A stretch of 64,000 nt of DNA, taken from positions 2,402,501 through 2,466,500 of the forward strand of contig NZ_CP012184.1 in assembly GCF_001420995.1 (NCBI RefSeq), written 5' to 3'. The stretch is from Pseudonocardia sp. EC080619-01. Lineage in GTDB: Bacteria > Actinomycetota > Actinomycetes > Mycobacteriales > Pseudonocardiaceae. This document shows, piece after piece, positions 37,239 to 47,337 of this stretch. Below the pieces are notes generated by a model. The model had not been told where the DNA came from, searched no databases, and was given only the letters and a program-made list of their open reading frames with translations. Numbering within the stretch: position 1 is the stretch's first letter; each line of letters begins with the position of its first letter. A program made the position numbers and the translations under genes.

Positions 37239-38127
37239 CGTGGGTCGGCCGCTCCTCCTGCGGGAAGTGCCCGGTGGCCGGCAGTGCGTGGTGGACGAAC
37301 CCCGCCCCGGCGCGGCGGGCGGTCCGGCGCATCGTCGTGTCCAGGACGCACGGGTCGTCGGCCCCGTGCACCTGCAGCACCGGGACACCGACCGGGCCGG
37401 CGACGTCGCGGGCGAACCGGTGGCCGTCCGGGCGGAACTGGGAGCGCAGCGACCAGCGGTAGTACTCCAGGCTGCAGTGCGCGACGGTCGAGATCCGGAT
37501 CGCCTCACGGTTGCGCGCGACGGTCTCCGAGAAGTCCTCGGTGGACGTCCAGTCGGGACCCGCCCAGTCACGCATGATCCGCTCCACCCGGTCCGGGCCG
37601 CGCAGCGAGCGCTCCGGCAGCCGCGGGAGCTGGAACCCCGCCATGTACCGGCTCGCCCGGCCCTGGCCGAGCGGATCGCGCAGGAGCGCATCACGCATCG
37701 TCGTCGGGTGCGGGGCGCCCAGCACGGTCAGCGACGCCACCAGCCGCGGGTGCAGCGCGGCGACCGTCCAGGCGATGGCGGCGCCCCAGTCGTGGCCGAC
37801 CACGTGGGCCCGCCGCTCCCCCAGCGCCCGGACCAGCCCGGCACAGTCACCGGCGAGGGTCCACAGGTCGTAGCCGCGTGGGGTCTTGTCGGTGTCGCCG
37901 TAGCCCCGCAGGTCGGGCGCGACGGCGCGGTACCCGGCGTCGCCGAGCGCGAGCAGCTGGTGGCGCCAGGTCCACCAGAACTCGGGGAACCCGTGCAGCA
38001 GGACGACCAGTGGGCCGTCCGGCGGGCCGTGCTCGGCGAGGTGGATCCGGATGCCGTTGGCCGAGACCGCCCGGTGCGTCCACGGTCCGGGGATCCGGAC
38101 GACGGACGGGTCCGGGGCACCGGCCAC
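37183..38127 (-). CDS. epoxide hydrolase-type alpha/beta hydrolase (EphE-like)
   Basis: 314 residues. HGFPEFWWTWRHQLLAL supplies the oxyanion HGxP, VGHDWGAAIAW carries the nucleophilic aspartate of epoxide hydrolases (rather than Ser), and the C-terminal GHFPQEERP has the catalytic His. Expected to open epoxides, possibly of lipids. In M. tuberculosis EphE (Rv3670) is followed by the same membrane-protein gene as here. GTG start at 38127, 9 bp after the holin-family gene. Confidence 0.88.
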   Translation of the reverse strand: MAGAPDPSVVRIPGPWTHRAVSANGIRIHLAEHGPPDGPLVVLLHGFPEFWWTWRHQLLALGDAGYRAVAPDLRGYGDTDKTPRGYDLWTLAGDCAGLVRALGERRAHVVGHDWGAAIAWTVAALHPRLVASLTVLGAPHPTTMRDALLRDPLGQGRASRYMAGFQLPRLPERSLRGPDRVERIMRDWAGPDWTSTEDFSETVARNREAIRISTVAHCSLEYYRWSLRSQFRPDGHRFARDVAGPVGVPVLQVHGADDPCVLDTTMRRTARRAGAGFVHHALPATGHFPQEERPTHVSALIGAHLERSTRDRPA

Positions 38128-38136
38128 GGTCGCGGC

Positions 38137-38649
38137 TCAGCCCGCGGCGGAGTGCCGTCCGGACGGACCGTCGGACAGCTCACGCACGTTGTCGCCCTTG
38201 CCCCGCTGGGTGAGCACCTGCGCGGAGTCCTTCAGCGAGTCGATCGTGCGCTCCGGCTTGCGGATCTTCCGGACCCGCAGGTAGCCGAGGAACCCGAACA
38301 GCCCGGCGGTGAGCAGCATGACCAGGAAGGTGATCCCGAACCCGGCCGCGCGGTTCAGCCACAGCGACAGGAACTCGGCGAGGGTGAAGAACAGGTAGAA
38401 CAGGCTGAACAGCCCGATCGCCGCGGCGATCACGAAGAAGACGCTGCCCTGGACGCCCTTCTTGACCTCCGCCGACACCTCGGCCTTGGCGAGCTCCACC
38501 TCGGACCGCACCAGGGTGGACAGGTGCGTCGTCACGTCCTTGGCGAGCGCGCCGAGCGACGCGTCACGCGGGCCCGGCTCGGGAGTGAGCGGGATCGAGG
38601 GCAGGACGGGCGGAACCTCCGCGTCGCCGGACTGGCTGTTGCTGGCCAC
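38137..38649 (-). CDS. Holin-X/DUF1469-like membrane protein
   Basis: 170 residues with two membrane segments (about 78-105 and 112-135: FFVIAAAIGLFSLFYLFFTL and FGITFLVMLLTAGLFGFLGY) after a short amphipathic helix (LSTLVRSEVELAKAEVSAEV), the pattern of the actinobacterial phage-holin-superfamily proteins (Rv3669). It is a chromosomal membrane protein, not a phage gene. I choose GTG 38649 because AGGAGG ends 7 bases upstream; the ATG at 38655 would be only one base away from it. Confidence 0.8.
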   Translation of the reverse strand: MASNSQSGDAEVPPVLPSIPLTPEPGPRDASLGALAKDVTTHLSTLVRSEVELAKAEVSAEVKKGVQGSVFFVIAAAIGLFSLFYLFFTLAEFLSLWLNRAAGFGITFLVMLLTAGLFGFLGYLRVRKIRKPERTIDSLKDSAQVLTQRGKGDNVRELSDGPSGRHSAAG

Positions 38650-38785
38650 CGTCATCCCTCCTGCGCCCTCGCCGACCGGGGCTGTAGTCCCCCGGACGGC
38701 CGTCGTTCGGTGAGTCGCCATCGTGCCACGGGGACCCCGGGCCCGCTCGGCTGCGCCACGCCGTCCCCGACCGGAGGATCAGCCC

Positions 38786-39214
38786 TCACTCGTCCGGACG
38801 CCCCCGCAGCTTCTTGATCTGTCCCCGTCGTGTCTTCGCGTCCAGCCTGCGGCGCCTCGATCCCGCCGTCGGACGGGTGGGGCGGCGCGTGCGCGGGCCC
38901 GCGGCCGTCGCCTCGCCGAGGACGCCGGCGAGCCGTTGCCGCGCCGCCTCCCGGTTCCGGAGCTGGCTGCGGTGTTCGGCGGCGGTGATCGTGAGGACGC
39001 CGTCGACCAGCCGGCCGCCCAGCCGTTGCAGTGCGCGGTCCCGCAGGTCCTCCGGGACGCTCGGCGAGCCCGCGACGTCGAACGACAGCTCCACCCGCGA
39101 GTCGGTCGTGTTCACGCCCTGCCCGCCCGGACCGGACGCACGGGAGAAGCGCCAGCGCAGCTCCCGCTCGGGTACGACGAACCCGCGCCGCACCTGCACC
39201 CCGCCGTCGTCCAC
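38786..39214 (-). CDS. arfB: ribosome-rescue factor, ArfB-type peptidyl-tRNA hydrolase
   Basis: 142 residues. The catalytic GGQ is present in RFSRASGPGGQGVNTTDSRV, with the beta-strand LRWRF before it and a basic tail (RRRRLDAKTRRGQIKKLRGR) that in ArfB enters the empty mRNA channel of stalled ribosomes. It lacks the codon-recognition domains of RF1/RF2. GTG 39214 is chosen because the conserved domain begins right after it and the upstream stretch is the acs terminator. Confidence 0.92.
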   Translation of the reverse strand: MDDGGVQVRRGFVVPERELRWRFSRASGPGGQGVNTTDSRVELSFDVAGSPSVPEDLRDRALQRLGGRLVDGVLTITAAEHRSQLRNREAARQRLAGVLGEATAAGPRTRRPTRPTAGSRRRRLDAKTRRGQIKKLRGRPDE

Positions 39215-39235
39215 GCCCCCAGTGTGCCGGGAACG

Positions 39236-39274
39236 CGACGGCCCCCGGACACGCGTCGCGTCCGGGGGCCGTCG
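39236..39274 (-). terminator. terminator downstream of acs
   Basis: Perfect 14-bp arms (39237-39250 and 39260-39273), extended by one more pair, around a 9-base loop. It begins 20 bp after the acs stop on the minus strand and lies just ahead of arfB; the minus strand continues CGCGTTCCC. Confidence 0.8.
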
Positions 39275-39293
39275 TGGCGTCACATCGCCGGGG

Positions 39294-41264
<1,971 letters not shown>

Positions 41265-41615
41265 GTCCTCGTGTCCTCCTCGACGCGGCGTGAAACGGGC
41301 CTGGGATCGGCCAGAGGCGCACTCGGTGTGCGCGCACGTGTGCGGACCGACGCTAGTGAAACCGCCCTGCGTCCGCACCGTCTGTCGGGACAGGTGAGGG
41401 ATCACGGACCCGGCCGGCCCCACCATCGGTGCAGGTCGGCCCGGGTCGCCCGGCGGGGTGACCCCGGGACGCATCGGCGAGGGCGCGGACCGGCGGCCGA
41501 CGAGCGGTCGATCTGCGGGTGACGAACGGTTCACCCGTCCGGTTCCGCCCCTGGCCGGGGGGCGGGGCGACGGGTCGCTACCCGACGGTAGGCCACCGGT
41601 TGGGACGATGACGGC
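41265..41615. other. 351-bp divergent intergenic region (acs / Fic-like gene)
   Basis: Must hold the acs promoter (minus) and that of the Fic-like gene (plus). I see a 10-bp palindrome GTGCGCGCAC at 41328-41337, a minus-strand TAGCGT (complement near 41352-41357) that could be a -10, and CTACC-N4-GGTAG just before the Fic-like gene. No conserved ORF or RNA fold is convincing. Confidence 0.4.
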
Positions 41616-42368
41616 ATGGCCCGCACCTCCACCGACGATCCGCTCGCCCCGCTCGCGGCGCTGCCCGGCGTACCCGAGGCGGTCGCCCGGGCCCGGGACG
41701 CGACGACCGAGGTGCACAACCAGCCGGTGAACCGGCGCGGCTGGCCGACGACGGCGGCCGAGGCGGCACTGCGTGCGGCCCGGTCGTCGGCGGCGCTGGA
41801 CGGCGCGCCGCTGAGCCCGGCGACGGCCGACCACGTGTCCGACCCGGTGCTGGCCGGCGCGGTCCGCATCGCCGACGAGCGCGCCCGGCTCCTCGAGGTG
41901 TGGGGGCGGGCGCCGCTGCAGGCACTGGCCCGGCTGCACGTGCTCGCGGCCACCGACCTGGTGCCGGCGGCCGAGCACGAGGCGGTGCTGGGCCGCCCCC
42001 GACCGGGTGCGTCGGCGCGGCTCTCCGCGCTCGCCGACCTGATCGGCGGCGGGACGACCGCGCCGGCTCCGGTGCTGGTGGCGGTGGTCCACGGGGAGCT
42101 GCTGACCCTCCGCCCGTTCGGCACGGCCGACGGTGTCGTCGCGCGCGCGGCGGCCCGGTTGACGGCGATGTCGTCGGGGCTCGACCCGCGCGGGCTCTCG
42201 GTGCCGGAGGTCGGCTTCCTCCGCAGGCCGTCCGAGTACCGGGCTGCGGCCGAGGCGTTCGCCACCGGCACACCCGACGGGCTCGCCCGCTGGATCGCCC
42301 ACACCTGCGACGAGTGGGAGGCCGGGGGCCGCGAGGGCCTGTCGATCGCGGCGGCGCAGTCCGGCTGA
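41616..42368 (+). CDS. degenerate Fic-like protein
   Basis: 250 residues, all helical by composition. An N-terminal helix bundle ([20 protein letters not shown]) is followed by a position that resembles the Fic active loop: [18 protein letters not shown], where canonical Fic has HPFxxGNGRxxR. The catalytic His is Arg and the GNGR is lost, so AMPylation is unlikely. The gene occupies the Rv3662c position next to the Ms1 RNA locus. Its stop lies 41 bp before a strong stem-loop. Function unknown. Confidence 0.78.
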   Translation: MARTSTDDPLAPLAALPGVPEAVARARDATTEVHNQPVNRRGWPTTAAEAALRAARSSAALDGAPLSPATADHVSDPVLAGAVRIADERARLLEVWGRAPLQALARLHVLAATDLVPAAEHEAVLGRPRPGASARLSALADLIGGGTTAPAPVLVAVVHGELLTLRPFGTADGVVARAAARLTAMSSGLDPRGLSVPEVGFLRRPSEYRAAAEAFATGTPDGLARWIAHTCDEWEAGGREGLSIAAAQSG

Positions 42369-42404
42369 GTCGGGCCGGACCGCCGGACCGCAGCCACCGC
42401 GAAC

Positions 42405-42650
42405 GAGAGCCGGGCGGCGCCCCTGTCGTGGAGCACCGCCCGGCCCGACGCGAGATCCGGCTCCCTGGCGTGCACTACGTGTCGTGGTTGGTGGCCTCGG
42501 CGCCCGGCGTCCCGGAACGCAGGCCCACGACGACATGCCTCCCGCGGCGTGCTCGGCGTGGGAGTGCTCGGGTCTCGCGTACGGAGCCCGGCCCGGGGAG
42601 ACGGGCTCTTCTCCTCCGAACCGCCCCTGGCCTGACCGGGGTCCGTGACG
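42405..42650 (-). ncRNA. candidate Ms1/MTS2823 RNA (6S-like RNA that binds core RNA polymerase)
   Basis: The 438-bp gap between the convergent Fic-like (Rv3662c position) and HAD (Rv3661 position) genes is where M. tuberculosis encodes MTS2823, the homologue of Ms1, on the HAD strand. Here the minus strand has a promoter-like pair at 42654-42683, a perfect 7-bp hairpin GAGCCCG/CGGGCTC (42584-42608), and a 9-bp terminator stem (42409-42444), predicting an RNA of some 240 bases. I cannot align the primary sequence from memory; the call rests on position, strand and structure. Confidence 0.55.
42409..42444 (-). terminator. strong stem-loop at the end of the Ms1 candidate
   Basis: GCCGGGCGG (42409-42417) and CCGCCCGGC (42436-42444) pair perfectly around an 18-base loop; on the minus strand it is followed by TCTCGTTCGC. 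It could also end the Fic-like gene on the plus strand. Confidence 0.6.
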
Positions 42651-42653
42651 TCG

Positions 42654-42683
42654 TTCCTAGTCCCGCGGGTGTGAGGCGGGCAA
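42654..42683 (-). promoter_or_regulatory. candidate promoter for the Ms1-like RNA
   Basis: Minus strand TTGCCC (42678-42683) and TAGGAA (42654-42659), 18 bp apart. A small hairpin (CCCT/AGGG around 42684-42697) just upstream may end the HAD transcript. Confidence 0.35.
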
Positions 42684-42806
42684 CCCTCGCGAAGGGGTGC
42701 ACCGGTTCAGCAGCGGTGGGTGATCGGGAGCGGCGGCCGTCCGTGCCGGTCCGACGCCCGGACGGCGGTCGCGCCGGCTCCTCTCCGATGATCCGGGTCC
42801 GCGCGG

Positions 42807-43697
42807 TCAGCGGGTCCGGCGCCACGCGACGACCCCGGCGGCGACCGCCGCGACCACCCCGCCGGCGGCGAGTACCACCGGCGTGGCCGCCGTCCTCGTG
42901 CGGGCGTCGACACCGATGCGGTCGGACACGGCGTCACGCAGCCGGAACAACCGGTCCCGCCGTGACGCCGCCCGGACGAACGCGAGCACCGGCCAGCCGC
43001 GCTCCCGGGCGATCGCGCGCAGCTCCCGGTCCGGGTTCACGACGTACGGGTGCCCGACCACCTCGAGCAGCGGCAGGTCGGTGACGGAGTCGGTGTAGGC
43101 CGCGCACCGGGCGAGGTCGAGGCTGGTCTCCGCGGCGATCTCCCGGGCCGCGCGGGCCTTGCCCTCGCCGTAGCAGTAGAACTCGAGCTCACCGGCGTAC
43201 CGGCCGTCCTCGACCCGCATGGTGCTGGCGCGGAACCGCTCGATCCCGATCAGCCCGGCGATCGGCTCGACGACCTCGAGACCGGACGCCGACAGCAGCA
43301 CGATCTCCGCGCCCTGCTCGCGGTAGCGCTCGATCATCCGGACGGCCTCCGGGTACACGAGCGGGCCGACGACCTCCTGGAGGGTCGCGGCGACGATCTC
43401 ACGGACCCGGCTGACCTCCCAGCCGGTGCTGACGAGGGTCATCCGGCGGCGCAGGGTGTCCATCGTGGCGGCGTCCGCGCCGGAGAGCACCAGCAGGAGC
43501 TGCGCCCACGCGCCGCGGGCCACGGTGGCCCGGTCGACGAGCCCGTGCCGCGCGAACGTCCGGGCGAACGCCAGGGCGCTCGAACCCGCGATGAGGGTGT
43601 TGTCGAGATCGAGGAAGACGGCCTGGGGCGGCTCGGCGGCCGGGGCGCCGCTCGCCTGCTCCGCGGGCGGACCGGCCGGTGTGGGGAAGGCGGACAC
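42807..43697 (-). CDS. HAD-IB (SerB-like) hydrolase with C-terminal membrane segment
   Basis: 296 residues. HAD motif I is FLDLDNTLI, motif II is LLSASG, motif III lies in GKARAARE, and motif IV in AAYTDSVTDLPLLE, as in phosphoserine-phosphatase-like HAD-IB enzymes. A C-terminal hydrophobic segment (VVLAAGGVVAAVAAGVVAW) followed by RRTR suggests a membrane anchor. Substrate unknown. The homologue Rv3661 in M. tuberculosis is likewise flanked by two small RNA genes. Confidence 0.88.
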   Translation of the reverse strand: MSAFPTPAGPPAEQASGAPAAEPPQAVFLDLDNTLIAGSSALAFARTFARHGLVDRATVARGAWAQLLLVLSGADAATMDTLRRRMTLVSTGWEVSRVREIVAATLQEVVGPLVYPEAVRMIERYREQGAEIVLLSASGLEVVEPIAGLIGIERFRASTMRVEDGRYAGELEFYCYGEGKARAAREIAAETSLDLARCAAYTDSVTDLPLLEVVGHPYVVNPDRELRAIARERGWPVLAFVRAASRRDRLFRLRDAVSDRIGVDARTRTAATPVVLAAGGVVAAVAAGVVAWRRTR

Positions 43698-43924
43698 CGG
43701 TCCAGCGTGCCGGATCGGGCAGCCCGCCCCGCGGCCGGTCGGCCGACGTCCGAGCAGGCCCGCGGCCGACTGCGGGGAGTGACCGGCCGTACGCGACCGG
43801 TCGCCCGGACGCGCTCACCGGTCGCCCGGCCGGTTCACCCGACCGGGACGTCCCACTGCGCGCGGGCCGGGACCGGTCGGCGCAGTCCACGGCCGAGGTA
43901 TGGGCGTGACAGCGGGATTGCGGC

Positions 43925-43930
43925 TACAGT
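43925..43930 (+). promoter_or_regulatory. -10 element (TACAGT) of the 6C RNA
   Basis: TACAGT fits the actinobacterial TANNNT -10 and is 6-8 bases before the first 6C hairpin. No TTGACA-like -35 is seen at 17 bp, so an activator or an alternative sigma factor may be needed. Confidence 0.5.
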
Positions 43931-43935
43931 TGGGT

Positions 43936-44030
43936 GAGCTCGGACATGGTCCGAGCGGGTTCAGCTCGACCCCCCGGGGCTGAACCAACCGACGGCCCCC
44001 GCCAATCCCCCTGGCGGGGGTCGTCCTCGG
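43936..44030 (+). ncRNA. 6C RNA
   Basis: Three hairpins follow one another: GCTCGGAC/GTCCGAGC (43938-43956, 3-base loop); GGTTCAGC/GCTGAACC (43958-43986) with a loop containing six consecutive C; and a 13-bp stem, GACGG+CCCCCGCC with GGCGGGGG+TCGTC (43991-44025), whose loop AATCCCCCT has five C. Two C-loop hairpins joined by AACCAACC is the 6C family structure. In M. tuberculosis 6C (B11) lies between Rv3660c and Rv3661 on the Ssd strand, exactly as here. It represses mRNAs by C-rich pairing there. The last stem also serves as terminator. Confidence 0.88.
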
Positions 44031-44252
44031 TGTGGCGGTCCGCTGTGCGACGCCGATCGACCCGGACGGGTCCCGCCCCGATCCTGCCGCACCCCACCGA
44101 CGGTCGCGCCGTCCCGGCCGGCGCCCGTCCACAGGGACGCCGGTCGTCCACGAGTTGTCCACAGGTACGCGACTCGTCGGTCCCGTCGGGTCCGCCGGCC
44201 GCAGGCTCGACACCGGGCCCGCATCGGCGGGTCCAGGTGGAGGTGGGACCCG
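44031..44252. other. leader region of the tad cluster with one DnaA-box-like site
   Basis: TTGTCCACA occurs at 44155-44163, with two weaker GTCCAC copies at about 44128 and 44146. The Shine-Dalgarno GGAGGTGGG precedes the Ssd start. I see no clear promoter in this stretch, so the tad genes may start here or read through from the 6C promoter. Confidence 0.4.
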
Positions 44253-45344
44253 ATGGACCGGCGCTGCCTGATCGTGGCCGACGATCCCGACGTACTGGAT
44301 GCGCTGCTGCGGCTCGCCGCGGCCGCCGACATGGACGCGTTGCGCGCCGTCGACGCGGCCGACGCACGGCGGGCCTGGGCCCGCGCGCCGGTCGTGCTGC
44401 TGGACCGGGCCGGGGCCGCCCGCTGCCGCGACGCGGGCTTCCCGCGGCGCGACACCGTGGTCATCGCGGTGACCGGTGAACCGGCCGCCGAGGACTGGCG
44501 GACCGCGGTCGCGCTCGGCGCGGACCGGGTCGTGCAGCTGCCGCACGGCGAGGCCGGTCTGACCGGTCTGCTGGCCGACGCCCGGGAGCGCGCGGCCGCC
44601 GGAGGGCGGCCGGGGCGGGTGCTCGCGGTCGTCGGCGGCAGCGGCGGCGCGGGCGCGTCGGTGCTGGCCACGGCGGTGGCGGTCACGGCCGCCCGGACGG
44701 GGGCGGCGGCGCTGCTCGTCGACTGCGATCCGCTGGGCGGCGGGCTCGACCTGCTGGTCGGTCTCGAACAGGAAGCCGGTCTGCGCTGGCCGGAGCTCGC
44801 CGTCGGCGACGGCCGGGTACGGGCGGCGGCACTGCACGCGGCGCTCCCCCGGACGGTGTCCGGACGGTCGGATCTCTCGGTGCTGTCCTGTGCCCGGTCC
44901 CCGCACGGGCCCGGACCGGCGGCCGTCGGCGCGGTACTGGACGCCGGTCGCCGGGGTGGCGGCACCGTCGTCTGCGATCTGCCCCGCTACCCGACCGACG
45001 CCGCGCTCGCGGCCCTCGGCGCGGCCGACCTGACCGTGCTCGTCGTACCGGCGGCGCTGCGGGCCGGCGCCGCCGCGGCCCGGGTCGCCGACGTGCTCGC
45101 CGAGCACGCCCGGGTGGTGGAGGTCGTCGTCCGCGGCCCGTCGCCGGGTGGCATCACCCCGGACGAGGTGGCCACCTCGCTCGGGCTCCCGCTCCTGCAC
45201 GCCATGCGTGCGGAGCGCGACCTCCCCGGAGCGCTCGAGCGCGGCCGCACACCCGGCGCCGGGCGCGGCGCGCTGGCCACCGCCGCCCGCGCCGTCCTCG
45301 AACGGCTCTCCGCAGTCGGCCACGAGAAGGCGGCGGCGTCGTGA
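44253..45344 (+). CDS. ssd: septum-site-determining protein Ssd (CpaE-like, tad-linked)
   Basis: 363 residues. An N-terminal receiver-like domain (MDRRCLIVADDPDVLDALLR) lacks a clear phospho-acceptor set; from residue 125 there is a MinD/CpaE-type ATPase fold with a deviant Walker A (VVGGSGGAGASVLA, no lysine) and LLVDCDPLGGGLDLLVG. This is the Ssd family (Rv3660c), reported to affect septation and dormancy, and equivalent in position to the CpaE/TadZ localisation factor of pilus systems. GGAGGTGGG precedes the ATG. Stop overlaps tadA by four bases. Confidence 0.88.
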   Translation: MDRRCLIVADDPDVLDALLRLAAAADMDALRAVDAADARRAWARAPVVLLDRAGAARCRDAGFPRRDTVVIAVTGEPAAEDWRTAVALGADRVVQLPHGEAGLTGLLADARERAAAGGRPGRVLAVVGGSGGAGASVLATAVAVTAARTGAAALLVDCDPLGGGLDLLVGLEQEAGLRWPELAVGDGRVRAAALHAALPRTVSGRSDLSVLSCARSPHGPGPAAVGAVLDAGRRGGGTVVCDLPRYPTDAALAALGAADLTVLVVPAALRAGAAAARVADVLAEHARVVEVVVRGPSPGGITPDEVATSLGLPLLHAMRAERDLPGALERGRTPGAGRGALATAARAVLERLSAVGHEKAAAS

Positions 45345-46498
45345 ACCCGCTGGTCGACCGGGTCCGAGCCCGGCTCGCGGACTCCGGCGGAGGCACCGGG
45401 CCCGCCGCCGTGGCCGCGGCCGTGCGTGCCGAGTCCGGCGGGGTCGCGTCCGATCTGGACGTGCTCGCCGCGCTGCGCACCCTGCGCGAGGAATTCACCG
45501 GTGCCGGTCCGCTCGACGCGCTGCTGCGCGACCCGGCCACCACCGACGTGCTGGTGACCGCGCCGGACGCGGTGTGGGTCGATCGCGGCGACGGGCTCCG
45601 GCGCAGCACCGTCAGGTTCCCCGACGAGGACGCCGTCCGCCGCCTCGCGCAGCGCCTGGCGCTCGCGGCCGGCCGCCGCCTCGACGACGCGAGCCCGTGC
45701 GTCGACGGCCGCCTCGCCGACGCCGGGGTGCGGCTGCACGCCGTCCTACCGCCGGTCGCCGCGGCCGGCACCGCGATCTCGTTGCGCGTGCTGCGGCCCG
45801 CGAGCCACGATCTCGCCGCGCTGCGACGGACCGGGACGTTCGACGGGGCCGGTGAGGCCCTGCTGCGCGCGATCGTCGCGGCCCGGCTCGCGGTGCTGGT
45901 CGCGGGCGGGACGGGCAGCGGCAAGACCACCGTGCTCAACGCGCTGCTGGGTGCCGTCGCCCCGGGCGAGCGCCTGATCACCGTGGAGGACGCCGAGGAG
46001 CTGCGCCCGCGGCACCCGCACGTCGTCCGCCTGGTGGCCCGGCCGCCGAACATCGAGGGATCCGGTGGCGTCGCGCTGCGCGAACTGGTCCGGCAGGCGT
46101 TGCGGATGCGGCCGGACCGGCTGGTCGTCGGCGAGGTCCGCGGCGCGGAGGTCGGGGACCTCCTGGCCGCGATGAACACCGGTCACGACGGCGGCGCCTG
46201 CACGGTGCACGCCAACTCCGTACGCGAGATCCCCGCCCGGATGCGCGCCCTCGCCGGGCTCGGCGGAATGTCCCCGGCCGCGCTCGACGGGCAGCTCGCC
46301 GCCGCCGTCCAGGTGGTGCTGCAGATGCGCCGCAGGCCGGGCACGGGCCGGGTGCTCGACGAGATCGGGGTGCTCCGCCGGCACGACGACGGCGTTCCGC
46401 AGGTCGACGCCGCCTGGTCCCGGGGAGCCGGCGCGGGCCCGGCGATGCCCGACCTGCACGCGCTGCTGCGCGAGCGCGGGATCGGTGTCCCGTGCTGA
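45341..46498 (+). CDS. tadA: TadA-family pilus/secretion ATPase
   Basis: 385-residue CpaF-like hexameric ATPase. Walker A AGGTGSGKTTVLNALLG, Asp box region VEDAEELRPRHPHVVRL, Walker B LVVGEVRGAEVGDLL and His box TGHDGGACTVHANS are all intact, so it should power Flp pilus assembly at the inner face of the membrane. GTG start overlaps ssd; stop overlaps tadB by 7 bases. Confidence 0.95.
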   Translation: MNPLVDRVRARLADSGGGTGPAAVAAAVRAESGGVASDLDVLAALRTLREEFTGAGPLDALLRDPATTDVLVTAPDAVWVDRGDGLRRSTVRFPDEDAVRRLAQRLALAAGRRLDDASPCVDGRLADAGVRLHAVLPPVAAAGTAISLRVLRPASHDLAALRRTGTFDGAGEALLRAIVAARLAVLVAGGTGSGKTTVLNALLGAVAPGERLITVEDAEELRPRHPHVVRLVARPPNIEGSGGVALRELVRQALRMRPDRLVVGEVRGAEVGDLLAAMNTGHDGGACTVHANSVREIPARMRALAGLGGMSPAALDGQLAAAVQVVLQMRRRPGTGRVLDEIGVLRRHDDGVPQVDAAWSRGAGAGPAMPDLHALLRERGIGVPC

Positions 46499-47337
46499 CG
46501 TCGGTGCCGGCCGCCGCGTTCCCGTCCGCGCCGTCGGGCGCGCGGGCCGGGCTCGCTCTCCTGTTGCTCGCCGGGGCGGTGCTCGGGCTGCCGGGCTCGG
46601 CGGGGCGCCGGCGGCTGCACCGCCTGTCCGGTGCGGAACGGGCCCGGCCGCGACGACTTCCGGTCGCCGCCCTGACCTACCTGGTCGCCGCGGGTGCGGG
46701 GTTCCTGCTGCTCGGCCCCGCGGGGGCGGTGTGCGCCTGCGGGGCGGCCTGGTTCGTCCGCCGCCGGATCGCCGCGCGGCGGGATGCGGCACGGCACGCC
46801 GGAGCCGCGGCGGAGCTGGCCGACGCGCTCGCCCGCATCACCGACGAGCTGCGCACCGGCGCCCATCCCGCGGCGGCGCTGGCCGGGCAGGCGCACGACG
46901 GTCCGCTGGCCCGCGCACTGCTCGAACCCGCCGCCGCGGCGGCCCGGATCGGGGAGCCGGTACCCGCGGCACTGCGGCGCGCCGCCGGCGGGCCGGCCGG
47001 CCGCGACGTGGAGCGGATCGCCGCGGCCTGGGAGCTGGCCGACCGCCACGGAGCGCCGCTCGCCGACCTGCTGGGCGGGCTGCTCGACGACATCCGGTGG
47101 CGGATCGCGCACGGCGCCCGGGTCCGGGCACAGCTCGCCGGGCCACGCGCCACCGCGAGCGTCCTCACCGCTCTCCCTCTGGCCGGGATCGGGCTCGGTC
47201 AGCTCATGGGCATCGCACCGCTGACAGTGCTCCGTTCCGGACTGCACGGCCCGGTCCTGCTGGCCGTCGGCGTGCTGCTGACCGCCGCCGGGACGGCCTG
47301 GTCGGACCGGATCCTGCGCGCGGCGGTGCCGTCGTGA
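46492..47337 (+). CDS. tadB: TadB-like membrane platform protein (type II secretion F family)
   Basis: 281 residues with N-terminal membrane segments (about 18-34 and 60-90), a cytoplasmic GspF-like helical domain (ELADALARITDELRTGAHPA, then WELADRHGAPLADLL), and two C-terminal segments. It forms, with TadC, the inner-membrane platform turned by TadA. GTG start 46492 lies inside the tadA stop region. Confidence 0.9.
   Translation: MLTSVPAAAFPSAPSGARAGLALLLLAGAVLGLPGSAGRRRLHRLSGAERARPRRLPVAALTYLVAAGAGFLLLGPAGAVCACGAAWFVRRRIAARRDAARHAGAAAELADALARITDELRTGAHPAAALAGQAHDGPLARALLEPAAAAARIGEPVPAALRRAAGGPAGRDVERIAAAWELADRHGAPLADLLGGLLDDIRWRIAHGARVRAQLAGPRATASVLTALPLAGIGLGQLMGIAPLTVLRSGLHGPVLLAVGVLLTAAGTAWSDRILRAAVPS

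Noticed and set aside
38137..38649. A prophage holin
   Set aside because: No lysin, tail or integrase genes nearby; the protein belongs to the chromosomal actinobacterial Holin-X group at a conserved locus.
42640..42720. Resemblance of GCGGGCAACCCTC...GGGGTGCACCGG (plus strand) to a SAM-I/SAM-IV riboswitch core
   Set aside because: No closing P1 stem can be found, and no plus-strand gene follows; the site lies between convergent genes. It is better explained by the Ms1 promoter region on the other strand.
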